A stretch of 64,000 nt of DNA from Tigriopus japonicus (lineage: Eukaryota; Arthropoda; Copepoda; Harpacticoida; Harpacticidae). The notes beneath the pieces are model-generated. The model had not been told where the DNA came from. It saw nothing but the letters and a program-made list of their open reading frames with translations, and ran no database searches. Position numbers and translations under genes: made by a program. Position 1 is the stretch's first letter. Every line of letters begins with the position of its first letter. Positions 1-13,189 of the stretch are shown piece by piece. The stretch is from the NCBI GenBank assembly GCA_010645155.1, contig CM021314.1, positions 7,522,217-7,586,216 on the forward strand. The letters run 5' to 3'.

Positions 1-1444
1 ATAGATTCAAACGCTTCTTCGATTTTCAAACAAATGGGGGAAAACTGAGACTTTGCCAGTAAATCACACTTTGGCCATGGTTTCATGTATCCGCCTTCCC
101 AATCTCCGACCATGTTACTCGTCGTCTATGGGGGTCATACTTTCTGATGATGTAATTTATAATTGTATGTGTTTGTGTGCTTGCGTGTGCGAGGATGAAC
201 AACCATTTGAACGTGCTGAGCGAGAATGCTATCAAATGTATCTTATCTCCCATATGTTGGAACAAGCACTTCAATTGCTCGATGTGATTGGGAAGGCTGC
301 CTATTTACGGGATGGCTCGAGTTCTTGATTACGTACAAACTCTGGATTCATTTATCATGAGGGTGCTCACTCGGAGATCGTTATAGGGTTCCACTCAATC
401 TTCGACGTGTTCCCATTACACATGTTGAATCGTGGATCATTTGAGCACTGCACAGCAATTTCAAACACTGGATTTTCAAGTGTGCCGTTGAAGCATCCAA
501 GGATCAACGAGGTTAAATGTCCATCATTACAGACTGGATCCTCGCACACACCGGGGACAAATATTCTGGCCTTTGTTTTGGTATTTTGTTCACCTTTCTT
601 GGCCCCTCAACTCAACCCCAAAACTCGGCTCAGTCCACATACGAGGAGCTCGGCCAGTTCCCTCGAGGATTTGCAACAACAAAAAGTGAAAAAGGCCGCA
701 GTACACACAAGAAAATTCGGAAGGTGGAGAATGCTGGGCCATAAATATCATTTGCCCTTTGTTGGTTGGATCAGAACCCCAAGAGGGCTCCATTGGAAAG
801 AATGACAATCCTCCTTGCTATGATTGTGAATAGCATTGAAAGTGTACGTACAAAGTACAGAGCCGGCCGTTTCAAGATGGGCCGAAATAGCGGAACGGTT
901 CCGTATGCCATTGGAAATGGCTTCTCGGTTGGACTCCGTATCCAACATTCTTTAGCCTCGATGAAAGAAGCAGTTATGAAAGTGGATCTGCCTCAAGGTG
1001 TTTTCGCCTCTCTCGACTCCAACCCAAGGGACTAACATAAATTTGGTTTGAAATCGTTAAATGTGATGACAACAACAAGAGCTCCACCGATGAAGGGTGT
1101 GCGTAGGGCGGAAACAATTTCCATTTTAAAACCCATTTCCCTCTTTCAATTGAGAGTGTTGGTGTGTGGACTAGAGCTCAAGTATGGACCAAAGAAAGGG
1201 CAATGTGTATTTGTAAATAATTTCTGGTGTATTTGGGTTCGTTTTCTTGCAGAGGATTCAAGAAGTGGTTTACAGCGTCACAATAAAACGATGACATTGG
1301 GAGAGTTGTTTACCATGAATTGGTCGAATGTGGACACACCAGTCTATTGGTTGGTGTCAGTGCGAGAAGAAGTAATGGTAGGTTTGCTTGGCAAGGTACG
1401 ATAGTGTGCCAGACACTATCTGCAACCAATATCGTAGGGTCTCC
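1..1444. other. 3' flank of the M16 protease gene; no supported gene
   Basis: This stretch lies beyond the stop codon of the minus-strand protease and should include its 3' UTR. I saw no AATAAA on the minus strand here. The only coding-like patch is on the plus strand at about 190-328. It follows a GT-rich tract and reads as an acidic helical segment ending in a stop, so it could be a terminal exon of a gene to the left, but its acceptor (GCGAG) is poor. Other open frames here have no recognisable content. Confidence 0.4.
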
Positions 1445-4400
1445 CTAATCGGAGACAAAACTGTTTTCAATATCGTCAATGACATGAAGGTCCAATTTGT
1501 ATTTCTTGAAATCTTCGGTAACCGATTCCACGTCGCTTGGCCCGCAAACAACGGAAGTGTGGGACTTGTCCGGATCCAAAAAGTCGGGCAAGTATTTCTC
1601 AGCCACTTTCCGGACATCGTCCACAGTCACAGCTGCGATTTTGGTCACAAAACGACGATTATAATACGGATCACCAGCATTGCGCAAAATGGACTTGATG
1701 GATACTTGAGACAACTCGGAGACGGTTTCTTCACGCTCGGCCCACGAATAGATTTCGGAACCCACGGCTGATTCCATCACGGTAGGATCCCACGGAGCGT
1801 CTTTAGTACTGTAATTGCCGATAATCTCTCGGAATACTTTGTAGGCCCCGATGAGTTGGGACGATCGATGGAACTTCACTCTCAAACGACCTTCCGTCAC
1901 AGATGCGGATAATGAAATACTGTACACGAGACCCTTGCCTCGAATGAGGTTATACATTTGATCGGTAAGGTACTGAAGCATCACGCGAACGGCTGCAATT
2001 TCATCCTGCTCCCAATCGCGAATTGGATAGTCCACGCCTTGTTTTAGATAACAAGACTCGGTTCCAGGGATTCCTGAGGGGTTGGAAAAGTTTTCATATT
2101 GAGGTTTCCTACAAGTTAGTTATTTGAAGCTCAAAGTTGGAACTTACCTGTGATTGCGTGACGAAGTTGGGGATTAGGATCGGCGTAGGTCCATTCCGAA
2201 GGGAAATTGGGTCCCGCTTCGATTTCGTCCTTGGATGGAAATTCAAAGTCGTCTTTCTCGAAGAAATCGATCCAAGGCTCAATGGCCTTTTCGCCGTAAG
2301 TCTCGGTGAGTGTATCAATATTGGTGGCCATGTAAACGAAGACATTCCGGGGTTGAACGAGTTGTTTCTTCAGATCGAAAAGTTTCTTAATGACTTGGCT
2401 AGAATTGGATTGGAGCTCGGCCAGGATCTTCTCAGCGAACTTTTGCTGTCTCAAAACACTCGCGTGATGAATCATCGAGTGGTTGTTGAAGTAAATGTTG
2501 TCAAAGATCACGTCGTTCATGGTAGAGGCCTTTAGCTTGATGCTGGGGATCCCGTTGAGGATCTGATTAACAAGACTGAGAAGACGGTCCTCGGTGAATT
2601 CCACTTGGAGCAGACTGTCCCGCAAGAGCGTGATACCGTCCTCGTATTTCTCCATGAGAGTCTCCAAATAAAACATCATCATGGACGATTGAGCGCCAGG
2701 AGTGAAAGTTGATCCTCGGTAGCCCAAATCATTGAACAAACTGATGGCATTTTCAGATCGACGACCAATCACATCCTCCAAAGCCACCAATTGTCCGTCC
2801 AATTTCAACGGGCTCTGGAGCCAACTTTCGGTGAGTAAAACCATATATGGCCGATCTTCATCCGTGACATTTTGCAAATCGATGAAGAAATACGTCTTCA
2901 CAAAGGACGACTTGATGTGGTCAATGTGGAATTTGAACGGAATGTCTCTCAACGGGAAGCCCTTGGGTTGGTTTTCAGTGGTGTAGTTGTAATATTCGAG
3001 CGTGCGGTATTTGATTTTCGTCACATCAGCTACAGGCACAGATTCCAAAACTTCTCGGGAAGGCAAGATCTGACTGGCAACGGCATCACTAACTTTCTTT
3101 CCAGCCTCGATTAAACCTTGTTCACCTAGGTCTTCTCGTTGTTTTTCAAGTCTGGCGGTCTCATTTTTTTCCAATTCAAGGCCGAGCTTTTGGCTTGGAT
3201 AGGCCAGAATAGCCACTCGAGGTCCAGAGAAAGTCTCGTTCATCATTTTCAACCAGAACTCTCCGGGTTGATCCAAGAAGTATTCGGTCTGATTTCGTTC
3301 CCCTTCGTTCATAAAATCGGCCAAATGTTCCTCGGAGGTTCCATATAACATGGCATTGATGGCTGGTGTTGGGACGAGCAAGTGAGGACTATTCTCTAGT
3401 TTGACGGTACGAGACAATTCCTTTCGGCGAACTGCAAAGTAATAGATCGTTTGAGGGTCGTAAAGCAATAGCAAGACAATACCGTAGAGTAATCTTACTC
3501 AATGTGCGGAGTCGTTCCATGTCAAGTTTGTCTGGACCATCCTTGAGGATTGTGTTGAGGGTGTCCCAAAACTTTTGCTCCACCAGTTCCATCTTTTCGA
3601 TGGGCACGTTCTCAAAATCCACACTCACGGCAGGATCCTTGTTGAAGTAGACGTCAAAATCCACATCTGTTCCATATGGGTCTGGGGTGTCGACAAAGGC
3701 CTTCTTCATGGGACTGATTGAAGTCGACGTCAAATAAGATCCCATGATCTTCAAGGCGTGGAGTTGTCGGATATTTTCCACCAATTTATAAGGTAGACGC
3801 CAGGCAAAGGCCACCTTGCCAGATTCTTCTTCATCGGAGGGATATTCAATCTTCTTATCGACATTTTCGGTCAAAGGAGGATAATCGGTTTGGAATGGGC
3901 GTTCTAATTCGGGGTAGGGGTCCTTGCTGAGAATCTTCTTTTCCACTCCATCCAAGGCACGGAAGATGTCCTCGGGCTCAATGATACCAGTGATGATCAA
4001 TTGCAAGTTCTTGGGCTGATAGTACTTGCGATGATAATCTCGGACTTTTTCGATGGTTGTACTTTCCCGCAGGTTCTTTAAAACGCCACCCGTTTGAATT
4101 TCGTAGCTGCTCAAGCCAGGATAAAGCTCTTTGGCTGTGGCAAAATACAAGATGTTGTTCGGACTATTTTCCACACCCTGAAAATGCACCAATTTCAAGG
4201 TGAAAACAAGTGCTGACATTCGAAATGATCAACTTCGAGGAAACGTCTCAACACTCAAATCCATTAGTTTTTTCCCAACAAAATCATCAAAGCAGAACGA
4301 TTTTCTCTGCTCTTTGGAAAAAGGTCATTGCCACCGATTTTCTCTCGTTTTCCCCGTGAAATCGCTTCCTGAGCAAAATTTCCGCTCCAAACCTAGCTAC

Positions 4401-6819
4401 TTCCGGGAAGTGATCAAAAGCATCAATTATGATATTGAATTAGATTTTGACGTATTTACATACCTGCATCTCTGAATAGACCACACCGGCATCATCACCA
4501 TCGCCCGAAATGTGATGAACCTCGGTGAGAAAATCTTGTTCTCGAAGGGTTGGATGTAGGATATGGTCCATATAAACGGGAACGATATTCAGGAAACCAT
4601 CTGATCCTGCGGTATACACCGTGTAACACGTGTGATCCGTGTCTGTCCAAGCATTGGTTCGACTGGCCAAACATCGATTGGCCATGAGATCAAGAACCTC
4701 TTTATAGGGGTAATCCTCGCTGAAAGGAGGTTTGCATTTCATGTCATTACTCAGATTTAGTCCTTGATGAGTGAGAACAAGAAGAAACCCTTTTCAAACC
4801 AGTTTTTGACGGGCTTTTATTAGGTCTAACTAAATCTGGAAGGTTCAAAACCGGTAGGTGCATTGACCACCAAAACACCCTTGTCAGAGGTGAACGGGTC
4901 TGGTTTTCTATTTCTTTGTTATCGTCATTGAGGACACACCTATGTTTTCAAGAGCTTTTGTCATGCAGACCCAATTTATCGGGTTATTTTGTTCAAAAGG
5001 GCTTCAAGGGAACGATTTATCGCACTTGATGCTAAATGTCGGTGGCATGTTTTGATAATAGGTGTAATTTTTACGAGGCTGTTACATTCGAGAGACGGAT
5101 AAACTTGTGTCATGTTGAATTTATTGAGAATAGATTGTAAAGCTGTGATAAGTTAATGTATACCTCATTCCAAAGTATTAAAGGAAATGACGGGGAGTCC
5201 GTTTTCGTACTTGTTTTTGTTGAGCTGACCAAGAAGCTCGGAAATCATGGAGTGGGAGTCTAGCAATGAGAATTAAAATTTCCAGCAGAAACAAAGCATT
5301 TGCGTTCTTCTGCAAATGAGACCTGGCTTGCATTGAGAAGAAAACGTATTTCAAATTTCAGCTCAATCGAATACCGGAGTGAAAAGTTATCCCTTCTCAA
5401 ACTTATGTACTGAAGAGAGCATAGATTGAATGAACTCGCCCTTTTGTAGTAAAACAATTACCACAAAAGGGCAAGTTCATGCATTCTCGGTAGGATTTGC
5501 ACTGAACTTTGAATGAGCATAACTTCTGTCTCCGACGTTCGATTGAGCTGAAAATTGAAAAACGTGTTCTTGTCAACATATGCAAGGTCTCATTTGCAGA
5601 AGAAGTAATTAAATTGTTTTTACTGGAAATCATTATTCTCATTGCTAGCCTCCCACTCCATGCTTCCAGTGCTTCTTGAGCTGACACATGGCCCATTCAA
5701 AAATGCAATTTTCCTTCACGTGCTATGTAAATCGAGTTGATTTTATTTTTAAACGTGGTGTTGTCATGAAGGAACATTTTCATATAACAGGACGTTTGAG
5801 TCTCATAAAAACATGGACGTACTCTTGATATAGTTTAAGTTTCTGAAAGTGTTATCATTAATCTACCTTTGAAGGTTTCTTAGAACTCAACACCAAACCA
5901 AACCCGTTCTGACAATTCAAAATTCTTTTATTAATGACGTTCACTAATAAGGTGCTAAAAAAATGTTAAAGTCATACTTAAATTGTTGACAGTAGAATAT
6001 TATGTCAAGGAGAGGACGCATAACCATCCACGAGTTTATTTCAGCACTTGTAACTTAGAAGGTCGTAATAAAACTGCACTAATTCAGTGTACCAAAATCA
6101 ACAAGTCAGTAAAGCGTTTCTCGAGTACTACTGTTTACTCTCATCAGAGCTCTAACTATTCATTATTTGTTTCATAATAGCGTTAACTCTCACTCACCTT
6201 TCAACTTTTGCCTAAACCGTTCTCGCAATGTCCAAGGATGTTACAAACAATAAAAATATATAAAATATGTACATAAAATTACTGCCACTTGAGGAAACTC
6301 GAGGCAGGGTCGTTAATTTGACTTGATTTTGTATCACTCAACTTGAACGATTGAATTGGTGCAATGTTGTTGTGCTTTTGTTCTCTTAAATTTTCGACAA
6401 ATACCAGTCAACACGATTATATAAAAAATCGATCGCAGGGTTTACCTGCCGAGGAAGACGAGATGCTCCAAAGTGTGTGGCAGTCCATCGTTGGTTCGAG
6501 CCTCAGTCGTGAGGCAAAAGTACCCGTTCACAATGGGTGATTCTGCTTGGGCAAAGATGACCACGAGACCCGTACGTTTGGACCTGTACTTGAGCACCGG
6601 AAGGATCCCACTCACGTTCATGTGATTGACCAGTTCCCATTGATCCAAAATGGACGAGGAAGTGTTCCCTGGAGTGGACCCTGATCCACCAACTGGCGGC
6701 TTCTTCTCCGGTTCTTTAGCTTTGTCATCGTCTTGGACCTGAGGTCTTGGAACACCCCAGCAAACGGGGAACGAGATGAGAATGCACAAGAGAGCAAGTC
6801 TCGGTTGAACCCACCACAT
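1445..6819 (-). CDS. Secreted-type M16 family zinc metalloprotease (C05D11.1-like), 5 exons
   Basis: Five exons at 6819-6446, 4719-4464, 4177-3499, 3431-2148 and 2073-1445 join in frame to about 1073 aa; introns are 1726, 286, 67 and 74 bp, all GT-AG. The inverted zinc motif HTLEH is at residues 115-119. The motif YSEMQ near residues 206-210 supplies the likely third ligand, Glu208, so the catalytic N-terminal domain looks intact. The order then follows the M16C plan, with an inactive-type C-terminal half containing a WEQDE segment and an IRGKGLVYS segment. Family members are usually near 1000 aa and degrade peptides. The first 20 or so residues form a clear hydrophobic signal peptide (LALLCILISFPVCWG) followed by a low-complexity K/P/G/S linker, so secretion or ER entry is predicted rather than mitochondrial import. 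At the last intron the acceptor after CCCCTCAG (2074) was chosen over the nearer TTGTAG (2109), because only the former keeps the frame. The exact substrate is unknown. Confidence 0.9.
5221..5686. mobile_element. Fold-back element, two arms of about 230 bp
   Basis: The left arm starts TGAGCTGACCAAGAAGC. The right arm ends GCTTCTTGAGCTGACA, its reverse complement. Further matching blocks occur in order along both arms: GGAGTGGGAG, CTAGCAATGAGAAT, TTTCCAG, CTTCTGCAAATGAGACCT, CAGCTCAATCGAA and, near the centre, CTTGCCCTTTTGT or CTCGCCCTTTTGT. The centre of symmetry is near 5455. The arms are diverged by substitutions and small indels, so the element is old. It has no coding capacity, which fits a non-autonomous fold-back DNA transposon. 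The superfamily cannot be assigned from what I see. Confidence 0.8.
6070..6375. mobile_element. Diverged copy of MITE family A
   Basis: The left part has GCACTAATTCAGTGTACCAA followed by a form of AATCAAGTCAG. The right part has GTCGTTAATTTGACTTG, then GATTTTG, and ends near GAATTGGTGCAATGTTG. This is the inverted arrangement seen in the better copy at 17680-17885. It lies in the first intron of the M16 gene. Confidence 0.55.
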
Positions 6820-9569
6820 CCTGTGGTATCTGGTTTAGTTTTGGTTTGGAACTGAACGTGATTGCCGAGGTGAGATCTTTATTTGTCTGCTCTTGTCGTT
6901 GAACATCCACTCACTCACTCACTCACGCTCTCGACCTGTTCGGTCGAAATCGAATCGGAGCACTGCCAAAGCCCAGATGAAAAAAAAGAGAGATCGCTGG
7001 AATCCACCGAGGCATGCCTAGTTAACGTGTCAAATTCCGTGTCAAATCGAATTGCAATTCATGGCCCCGCTATCGCAACCTTTGCTCTGGGGTCACAGGT
7101 GGTGGGTGGGTGGGTCGGGTGAAAATGAAAATGGAGAAGCAATGACTCGCTGGAATATTGGCCGATAAGTTCTGGCAGTGTTCAGCGTTCTTTCTTTCCA
7201 CCAAAATCCTAATCGGGAGATCGTACAGGTGCCCGCATGAGTTCGTTCGTTGTATGTAGTTCGTTACTTGGCTGGAGGAGAATAGAGTGAGCAAGCAACT
7301 AAGCGGACCACTCTTTGTCACTTGCAAATCCAGTCATTTCTGGTGAATACACGCCTCACACTTTGACAAACCAGCCCGGGCGACAAAATCATGCTCGGAC
7401 TGAAATACCTTAGAAACAGGACAACTTGAGACCAAATGAGAGCGAGAACTCAGTTGACGACATTTGGGAAAATTTTCACCTTCATGCTGTAATGGCATTC
7501 TTAATTTTAATGGAGAGGGTGCTGCAGTGGAATAACTTTTTATTATTGCCATCCAATCGAGGTTCCAATCGAACTAATCCATTTGAATTGTCCTTGACCC
7601 CTTGATAGACTCATTTTGATCATTGTCTCAAATCCGGCTTAATTTCGTCCTCGACAAGGTCAAGTTTTTCTAACTCGATTTTTGACGGAACAGGTCTCAA
7701 AACTTGACGGGATGATGAACATTTTGAACTCAAAATACCACCCAATGGTTGTTGATCATAACATGATGGTTATCCGGAATCAGGCTCATGAGTTCAGTAC
7801 CATATTCGAAAACCAACTAACCAACCCACCCTTCCTACTAATTAGCCGTATGATTGTTCTGAATACCGTGATCAACAAACCATAATTGGAATAGCGGTCG
7901 GCAGGACTCTCTCATGGTCAAACCAATCAATATTCACATAGTACATACATTGTTTGAAAGCTCATCTCGACGGCATATGGGTCGTAATTCACTCAAGTGT
8001 CACAAGTGCTTCTTGTTTATGCAATGCTTACTAGCATCAAAACGTTGAATTCAATTGAAAAAAGCGTGCGATTTCCACAGCATCTGCAACTTACTAACAC
8101 CCCACACGATCATTCATTCAACCAACCAACCAACCAACCATGTATCCCTCCCTAAACACATGCACAAACACACAAACCACTTCAGACAATGCCTACAGAC
8201 GGCACGAACATCACTTGACAATGCCAAAGTGACATTCAGAACCTAGAAGATCGGAAGACTAATGGAACTTTATTTGCCGTTCTTCATTTGAATTCCCGTT
8301 GTCATGGATGTAGTTTGGAAAGGGTAGAAAATGGCGCTTATGCATGCTTAATTCTAGGGACTAGTCAGAACCGAAACATCTAGTTTAGAGGCAAATCTGT
8401 GATCTCCCCATTTTGAGGGGAGACCTTGGAACGATTCAACATGGCCAATCAAACGCTCTTTTCAATGTTGTGACACTTTGAATGGGCAAATTAATTGCTC
8501 GTGGTAATTTATTGAACCAAACTCCGTTTATGTAAATAAGAGGCACCAGAGAGACTGGTTTCAACATGGATGGATCGAATGAACAGCGTCCTCCACGGTA
8601 AAGGCAACTTTACCGAAATGAGAAATACCCTGCCAATTTTTCATACTTTCCACGAGGAAAGCGAGAGATAATGGGCTTCACGTGCCCACCTGCTTGCCCA
8701 CTCAAGTGCCGTGACATTACTTACAATTTCTCAAAAAGTTTTCTTCCCTCCTCTCATCCTCACACATGCTCACTTATCTCACTCACGCACCACAAAACGG
8801 TTGAAAGGTCTGCCAAAGGCCAAAGGCCAAGAGTGGCTCGCTCTTCACTGGGGTGTTTGAGACGTGGAACAAGGCCAAAAAGGGAAAAACTTGGACCGCG
8901 ACGTTGAGCAATGCCAAAGTGAGGTGAACTTAAGTTATGTCCATTGTGGGATTTCTGGCTTGGGCCAGGGGCCGTTTTTCACCACCAAAAGGTCCAATTC
9001 GACTCTCTTAAAAAGTGGAAGGGAAACAAAGAGTCCCTAAGAGACCCAAAATTGAGATGCCAAAGACTTCTCACCACCGAGTACGAGGTTCTGGCCAACC
9101 TTTCAAGTCCGTTGAATCACTCTCTAAAATCTAGTTTGAGAAAGGATCGCTTTCAATACCTTCTTTCACGAGTGGAAATTGATAGGGAGCTTAAAAGAGT
9201 GATTTGAAGGCTCTTAAAATCTTCTTGATGGGGAATTAGAGACCGCTGAATAGACGCTGGTTTTGTTCAGTCAGTGTTTTATTGGTCACCAAGTCAAAAT
9301 GGACTACGGTACTCTCTGGGACTGGAAATTTCACGTATTGTTCATTCTTCTCCTTCATTTCATGAAAGGGGGTCTGATTGCTTTTGTCAACGAGTTGAAT
9401 ACCAAGGAAATTGGTGTTTCTTTCTCATTCACCCTCAAAGGGTAAAGCCAGCCAAACCACATGGATTTGGCCAAATCCCCCGAGGACATAGCGAAAAAGA
9501 GACGATTAGAGACTTGAGAGGCGATTAACTGACATATATTTTCTCTTTCCAAAAATGATTTCATGCTGG
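6820..9569. other. Intergenic: M16 promoter side and 3' flank of the aldehyde dehydrogenase
   Basis: The region just upstream of the M16 start codon contains a short CACT tetranucleotide run near 6908-6930. A CCAA run lies near 8120-8140. On the minus strand an AATAAA signal (TTTATT on the plus strand at 9278-9283) lies about 290 bp past the aldehyde dehydrogenase stop and is a plausible polyadenylation signal for that gene. Open frames in this stretch are short and unrecognisable. Confidence 0.5.
9278..9283 (-). terminator. Candidate polyadenylation signal of the aldehyde dehydrogenase gene
   Basis: A canonical AATAAA on the minus strand, about 290 bp downstream of the stop codon at 9570. 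Its position suits a 3' UTR end, but no transcript data support it. Confidence 0.4.
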
Positions 9570-12500
9570 TTATGCCCCCCACATATCCTTGAATGACGAA
9601 ACCATGCCCCATGTGGTTGCCAAAGCTCCCAAGGCAAAACTACCCACATATCCCAGGACTCCAAAGGATGGCAACTTTCGGTTTTTCAACAACATTTTCA
9701 TAACTGTTTCATTCCGAGAAGTATAGGGAGGATATCTTACGGATCCCAAAGTCTCACTCAGCCATCCCAAATCACGAATGAGCACGGATTTGTAATGACT
9801 GAAGGTTTCAAACGAAGCCTAGAAAAGAATTAAGAAATGATTTGAGGGCAGAATGAGGTTGAAAGATAACGATGTGTTTTAAAGCTCGAATTCGCCAACA
9901 CAAGGTCTAATGTTGCTTAAAAATGGGCATAAATCACGGAAATAAATTGTGTAAACCCTTTTCTTGTCACCTCAGTTTTTCACTCTTGGCGACAAAATTG
10001 TTTGGTCCGTTTTATTATTGGTCAAAAAATCTTTGTTTCAAATTTTTCAGTCCAAAAATATTTTGGCTCGTTCATCCAGCGGAAAATTGGCGATGTTTTC
10101 AAGGTTGGGCCTGAGCTTGAAAAGGGTATGTACGAATGTAAATCGCTAAAATAGATTTTTTACCTAAATCTCTAAGAAATACAAAAAAAAAAAAATAGGA
10201 CCACAAAAAATGTTTCTGGGTCAAAACAAGCAAAAATAACATTTTTAAGGTTGTAAATAAAGGCTTTGTTTATCCTCTCTCAACTACTAAGGATGACCAA
10301 ATGAAAGAATAAAATATGGAAATTACCGTGCCATGGTAAGCTCCCATTCCACTGTTACCCACTCCTCCAAATGGAAGGGACTCGATGCTTAATTGCAATA
10401 GACATTCGTTAATGGTCAATCCACCACTAGATGTCCGCGAAATGAAGAGCTCTTGGACCTTCTTGTCATTGGAGTACAAATAGAGCGAAAGAGGCTTCTC
10501 GCGTTCATTGATGAAGTCCACGGCTTCTTGAGCTGAATTGACATTGACAATGGGCAGGATGGGTCCGAAAATCTCTTCTTGCATGATGGTGTCCTTGGGT
10601 GAGACATCAGTGAGGACGGAAATGCCCATAAACAGCTCGGCGGCATCCTGTTCTCCTACTGTCAATTGAATTTGCGTTATTTTTTGGGTAAATAGACCAT
10701 ATTAGACCAAGTCACGCTCTGGTTATTACCGAGTGCCAATTTGCCGGAAGAGCTCTTGACGAGTTTGTTCAGGCGTTCAAAGTGATTTTTTGTCACAATT
10801 CGGCCATAATCGGGTGAAGCCTTCAAGCCTTTAGGGAACCATTGGGCTAGCAAGGGTTTGAGCTCGGCAATGAGTTGTTGCTCAACATCTTTGGAACAAA
10901 GCAAGTAATCTGGAGCAATGCATGTTTGGCCAACATTCACGATTTTCCCCCAAAGCAGTCTTTTGGCAGTGGTTTTGATATCAACCGAGCTATCCACGTA
11001 CACCGGACTTTTACCACCTAGTTCCAAGGTACACGGGGTCAAGAATTGATTGGTGCTTTGTCGAACGATCTTGCCCACTGCAGTGCTTCCAGTGTAAAAA
11101 ACGTAGTCGAAACGTTGCTTTAGAAGCGATGTGGTTTCAGGGATGCCGCCATTGATGACCTGTAAATTGTCGTCATTGAGCAAGTGTGTTTCAACTTTTG
11201 CTTTTGGCTTGACATCTTCGTGTAAAGGAGTTATTCTCCTACATCCAGCAAAACATAGCAATGCCAACAGTTTCATTATTGTTTGGTTCTTGTTCCTCGC
11301 CTTGATCCTGTAGCAAGGATGTTTTGAGTTTACTTGAACGGAACATACAGGGTTGTCACGAATTAGAGTCCCATACCAAATCAAGAGTCATTGGTGACAC
11401 ATTACGTTTGAGATTGAATTGTTCTGATGCCAATGGATGAAAACAGGTTTAAGTATATTCAGGCAAAGTATTTTTATGTTGATTGATTCGTAACAAAAAT
11501 AGGATTTTTTTCAAAAACGACTGTCCCACACAAGGAACGCACGCTCTATTCTCAAAAAATATCCTTACTTTGAGGGCCCATTAAAAGTACGAATATAGTT
11601 GTGATGGAAACAAATTGTTAGGTATACACCTGCACTTTTGCGTTATTTGGTCCCCAAGTTCATTTTATTGTCTTCTTTTGTCACAATTTATCATTAAAGC
11701 TTTAGGGACTCTAGTTTAAAACAGCCCTGTACAATTACCCAAAGCTCTAATTCCCTTGCATTTGAGACTTTTTCAATCTTAATACATTTTTTCCTGTTCT
11801 TCTGTAATTTTTCTTTGCCTTTCAACTACATTCTGCCCCATTTGCTCTAGGATCAAGAAAAAAAGCACAAAAGTATCTAGTATTTGTATGTGCAACAGAA
11901 TATATCTCCAATGTTTGTCGCATTCCACGAAGAAGGAAAAGTAAAGATAGAGTTGTCCGCTTGTTTTGCTGTCTGGAGGTGAACTACCGGTTGTTAAAAA
12001 CAAAATTAAATTGCTAACTCTACCACCTATAACTCGTGGTTGAAACCATCACTTTCATTGCATATGATTTGCCAAGCCCTTGTCTTGAAGAGTCAGAAAA
12101 GAAACAAGTTCCCCTTTACTCGTAAAGTGTCATTTTTGTAAACAGCGTCTGAGACTCCATTTTTCTTCTCCTTCCCTAAATTAGGCTAACAACGAAAATA
12201 AGACGACATAAAGTGAATAAAAACACATGGATCTTAAGTTTTGTCATCTGCCACGTCTTTTTGAGGTTTGTTGCTTTTTAGTGAGATCCATCATTTCCAA
12301 GTAACGGACATGATTTGCATATCGTGTCTTTTGAATCACCCGGTTGTTCTAATACCACAGAGAAGCCAAACGGAGCAAGAGAGAGTAAACACACACAGTA
12401 TAAGCACTTAGCTCCGACTTGTACCTTAATACACTCGCTGTCCAAATACTTGGGAATGAGTTGTTCTAGAGCTCTGGCCGTGTGGGGAGAAATCTCGGAA

Positions 12501-12995
12501 GGCTTCAAAATGGCCGTGTTACCCGCAGAAATGGCTCCAACCAAGGGTGCCAAGGTCAGGTTGATCGGGTAGTTCCAGGCTCCAATCACCAAAACCACAC
12601 CATATGGCTCTGGAACAACCATTAAGGAATCCAAAAGGGTTGGAACAGTTTTGCGGGCGGGTTTTGGGAGCATCCATTCATCCAGATCCCTAAACCAACG
12701 ACGATGAACTTCAGGGACTCCAAACAAAAGTGTTATTTCAACTCTTTTTTGTCCCTGGATCTTACCGAAGAGCTCCGATGATGTCATTCTTCACGAAATC
12801 CAATTCAGAACCCATGGACTCCATCCGAGATTTATGGAGATCTCTATAGAGAGCATCACAGAGAAGGATTTCATTCTCAATCAGAAGTCGATTGAGAGCC
12901 TCTAATTGTGCAATTCGCCAAGACTTCTCCCTGGTTTTCCCCGAATCAAAGGCACGTCTCACCGATTCGACAACTGCTTTGTAGTCCGAACCCAT
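9570..12995 (-). CDS. Class-3 (fatty) aldehyde dehydrogenase with C-terminal membrane anchor, 5 exons
   Basis: Exons 12995-12766, 12689-12425, 11159-10730, 10658-10327 and 9818-9570 join in frame to about 501 aa; introns are 76, 1265, 71 and 508 bp. The ALDH3 catalytic set is complete: Asn116 in WNYPIN, Glu211 in LELGGKSP, and nucleophile Cys245 in [17 protein letters not shown] and [15 protein letters not shown] mark the C-terminal catalytic lobe. After the FSHYKS segment the tail ends in a hydrophobic stretch ([18 protein letters not shown]), as in membrane-anchored ALDH3A2. The family oxidises long-chain aldehydes to fatty acids with NAD+, including hexadecenal from sphingosine-1-phosphate breakdown. 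The start is the ATG at 12995; a TTG-initiated extension to 13019 is unlikely. Ceramide synthase and SPTLC1 follow upstream on the same strand. Orthology to ALDH3A2 rather than ALDH3B is inferred from the anchor alone. Confidence 0.92.
11160..12424 (-). other. Intron 2 of the aldehyde dehydrogenase gene
   Basis: A 1265 bp intron with donor AAG|GTACAAG and acceptor TTTACAG, phase 0. It is AT-rich. I see no further exon or recognisable repeat in it. Confidence 0.7.
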
Positions 12996-13189
12996 CTTCA
13001 ACAGTTTGTTTGCTATCAAATCTGCTCACTTGTTCCCAAAACTCGTTTCGAGGACAACTGACAAGCATCTCAAATGCGTCGAGTTATCTCGTTCCAATGA
13101 CGATAAGTACACACTACTAGTAGTAGAACTTTGCACTTATAGGGCTTTATCTTCACACGCTGTCTTACATAATGGTGCATTAAGAATGT

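Larger units (their letters stand above)
4720..6445 (-). other. Large first intron of the M16 gene, carrying two transposon remnants
   Basis: This is a 1.7 kb intron between the exon ending in the HTLEH helix and the exon beginning at SEDYPY. It contains a long fold-back element (5221-5686) and a diverged MITE copy (about 6070-6375). No other coding segment with plausible splice sites was seen. Confidence 0.75.

Noticed and set aside
2109..2147. A 39 bp intron ending at TTGTAG in the M16 gene
   Set aside because: It would shift the frame into an early stop. The downstream CCCCTCAG acceptor gives a 74 bp intron and keeps the frame.
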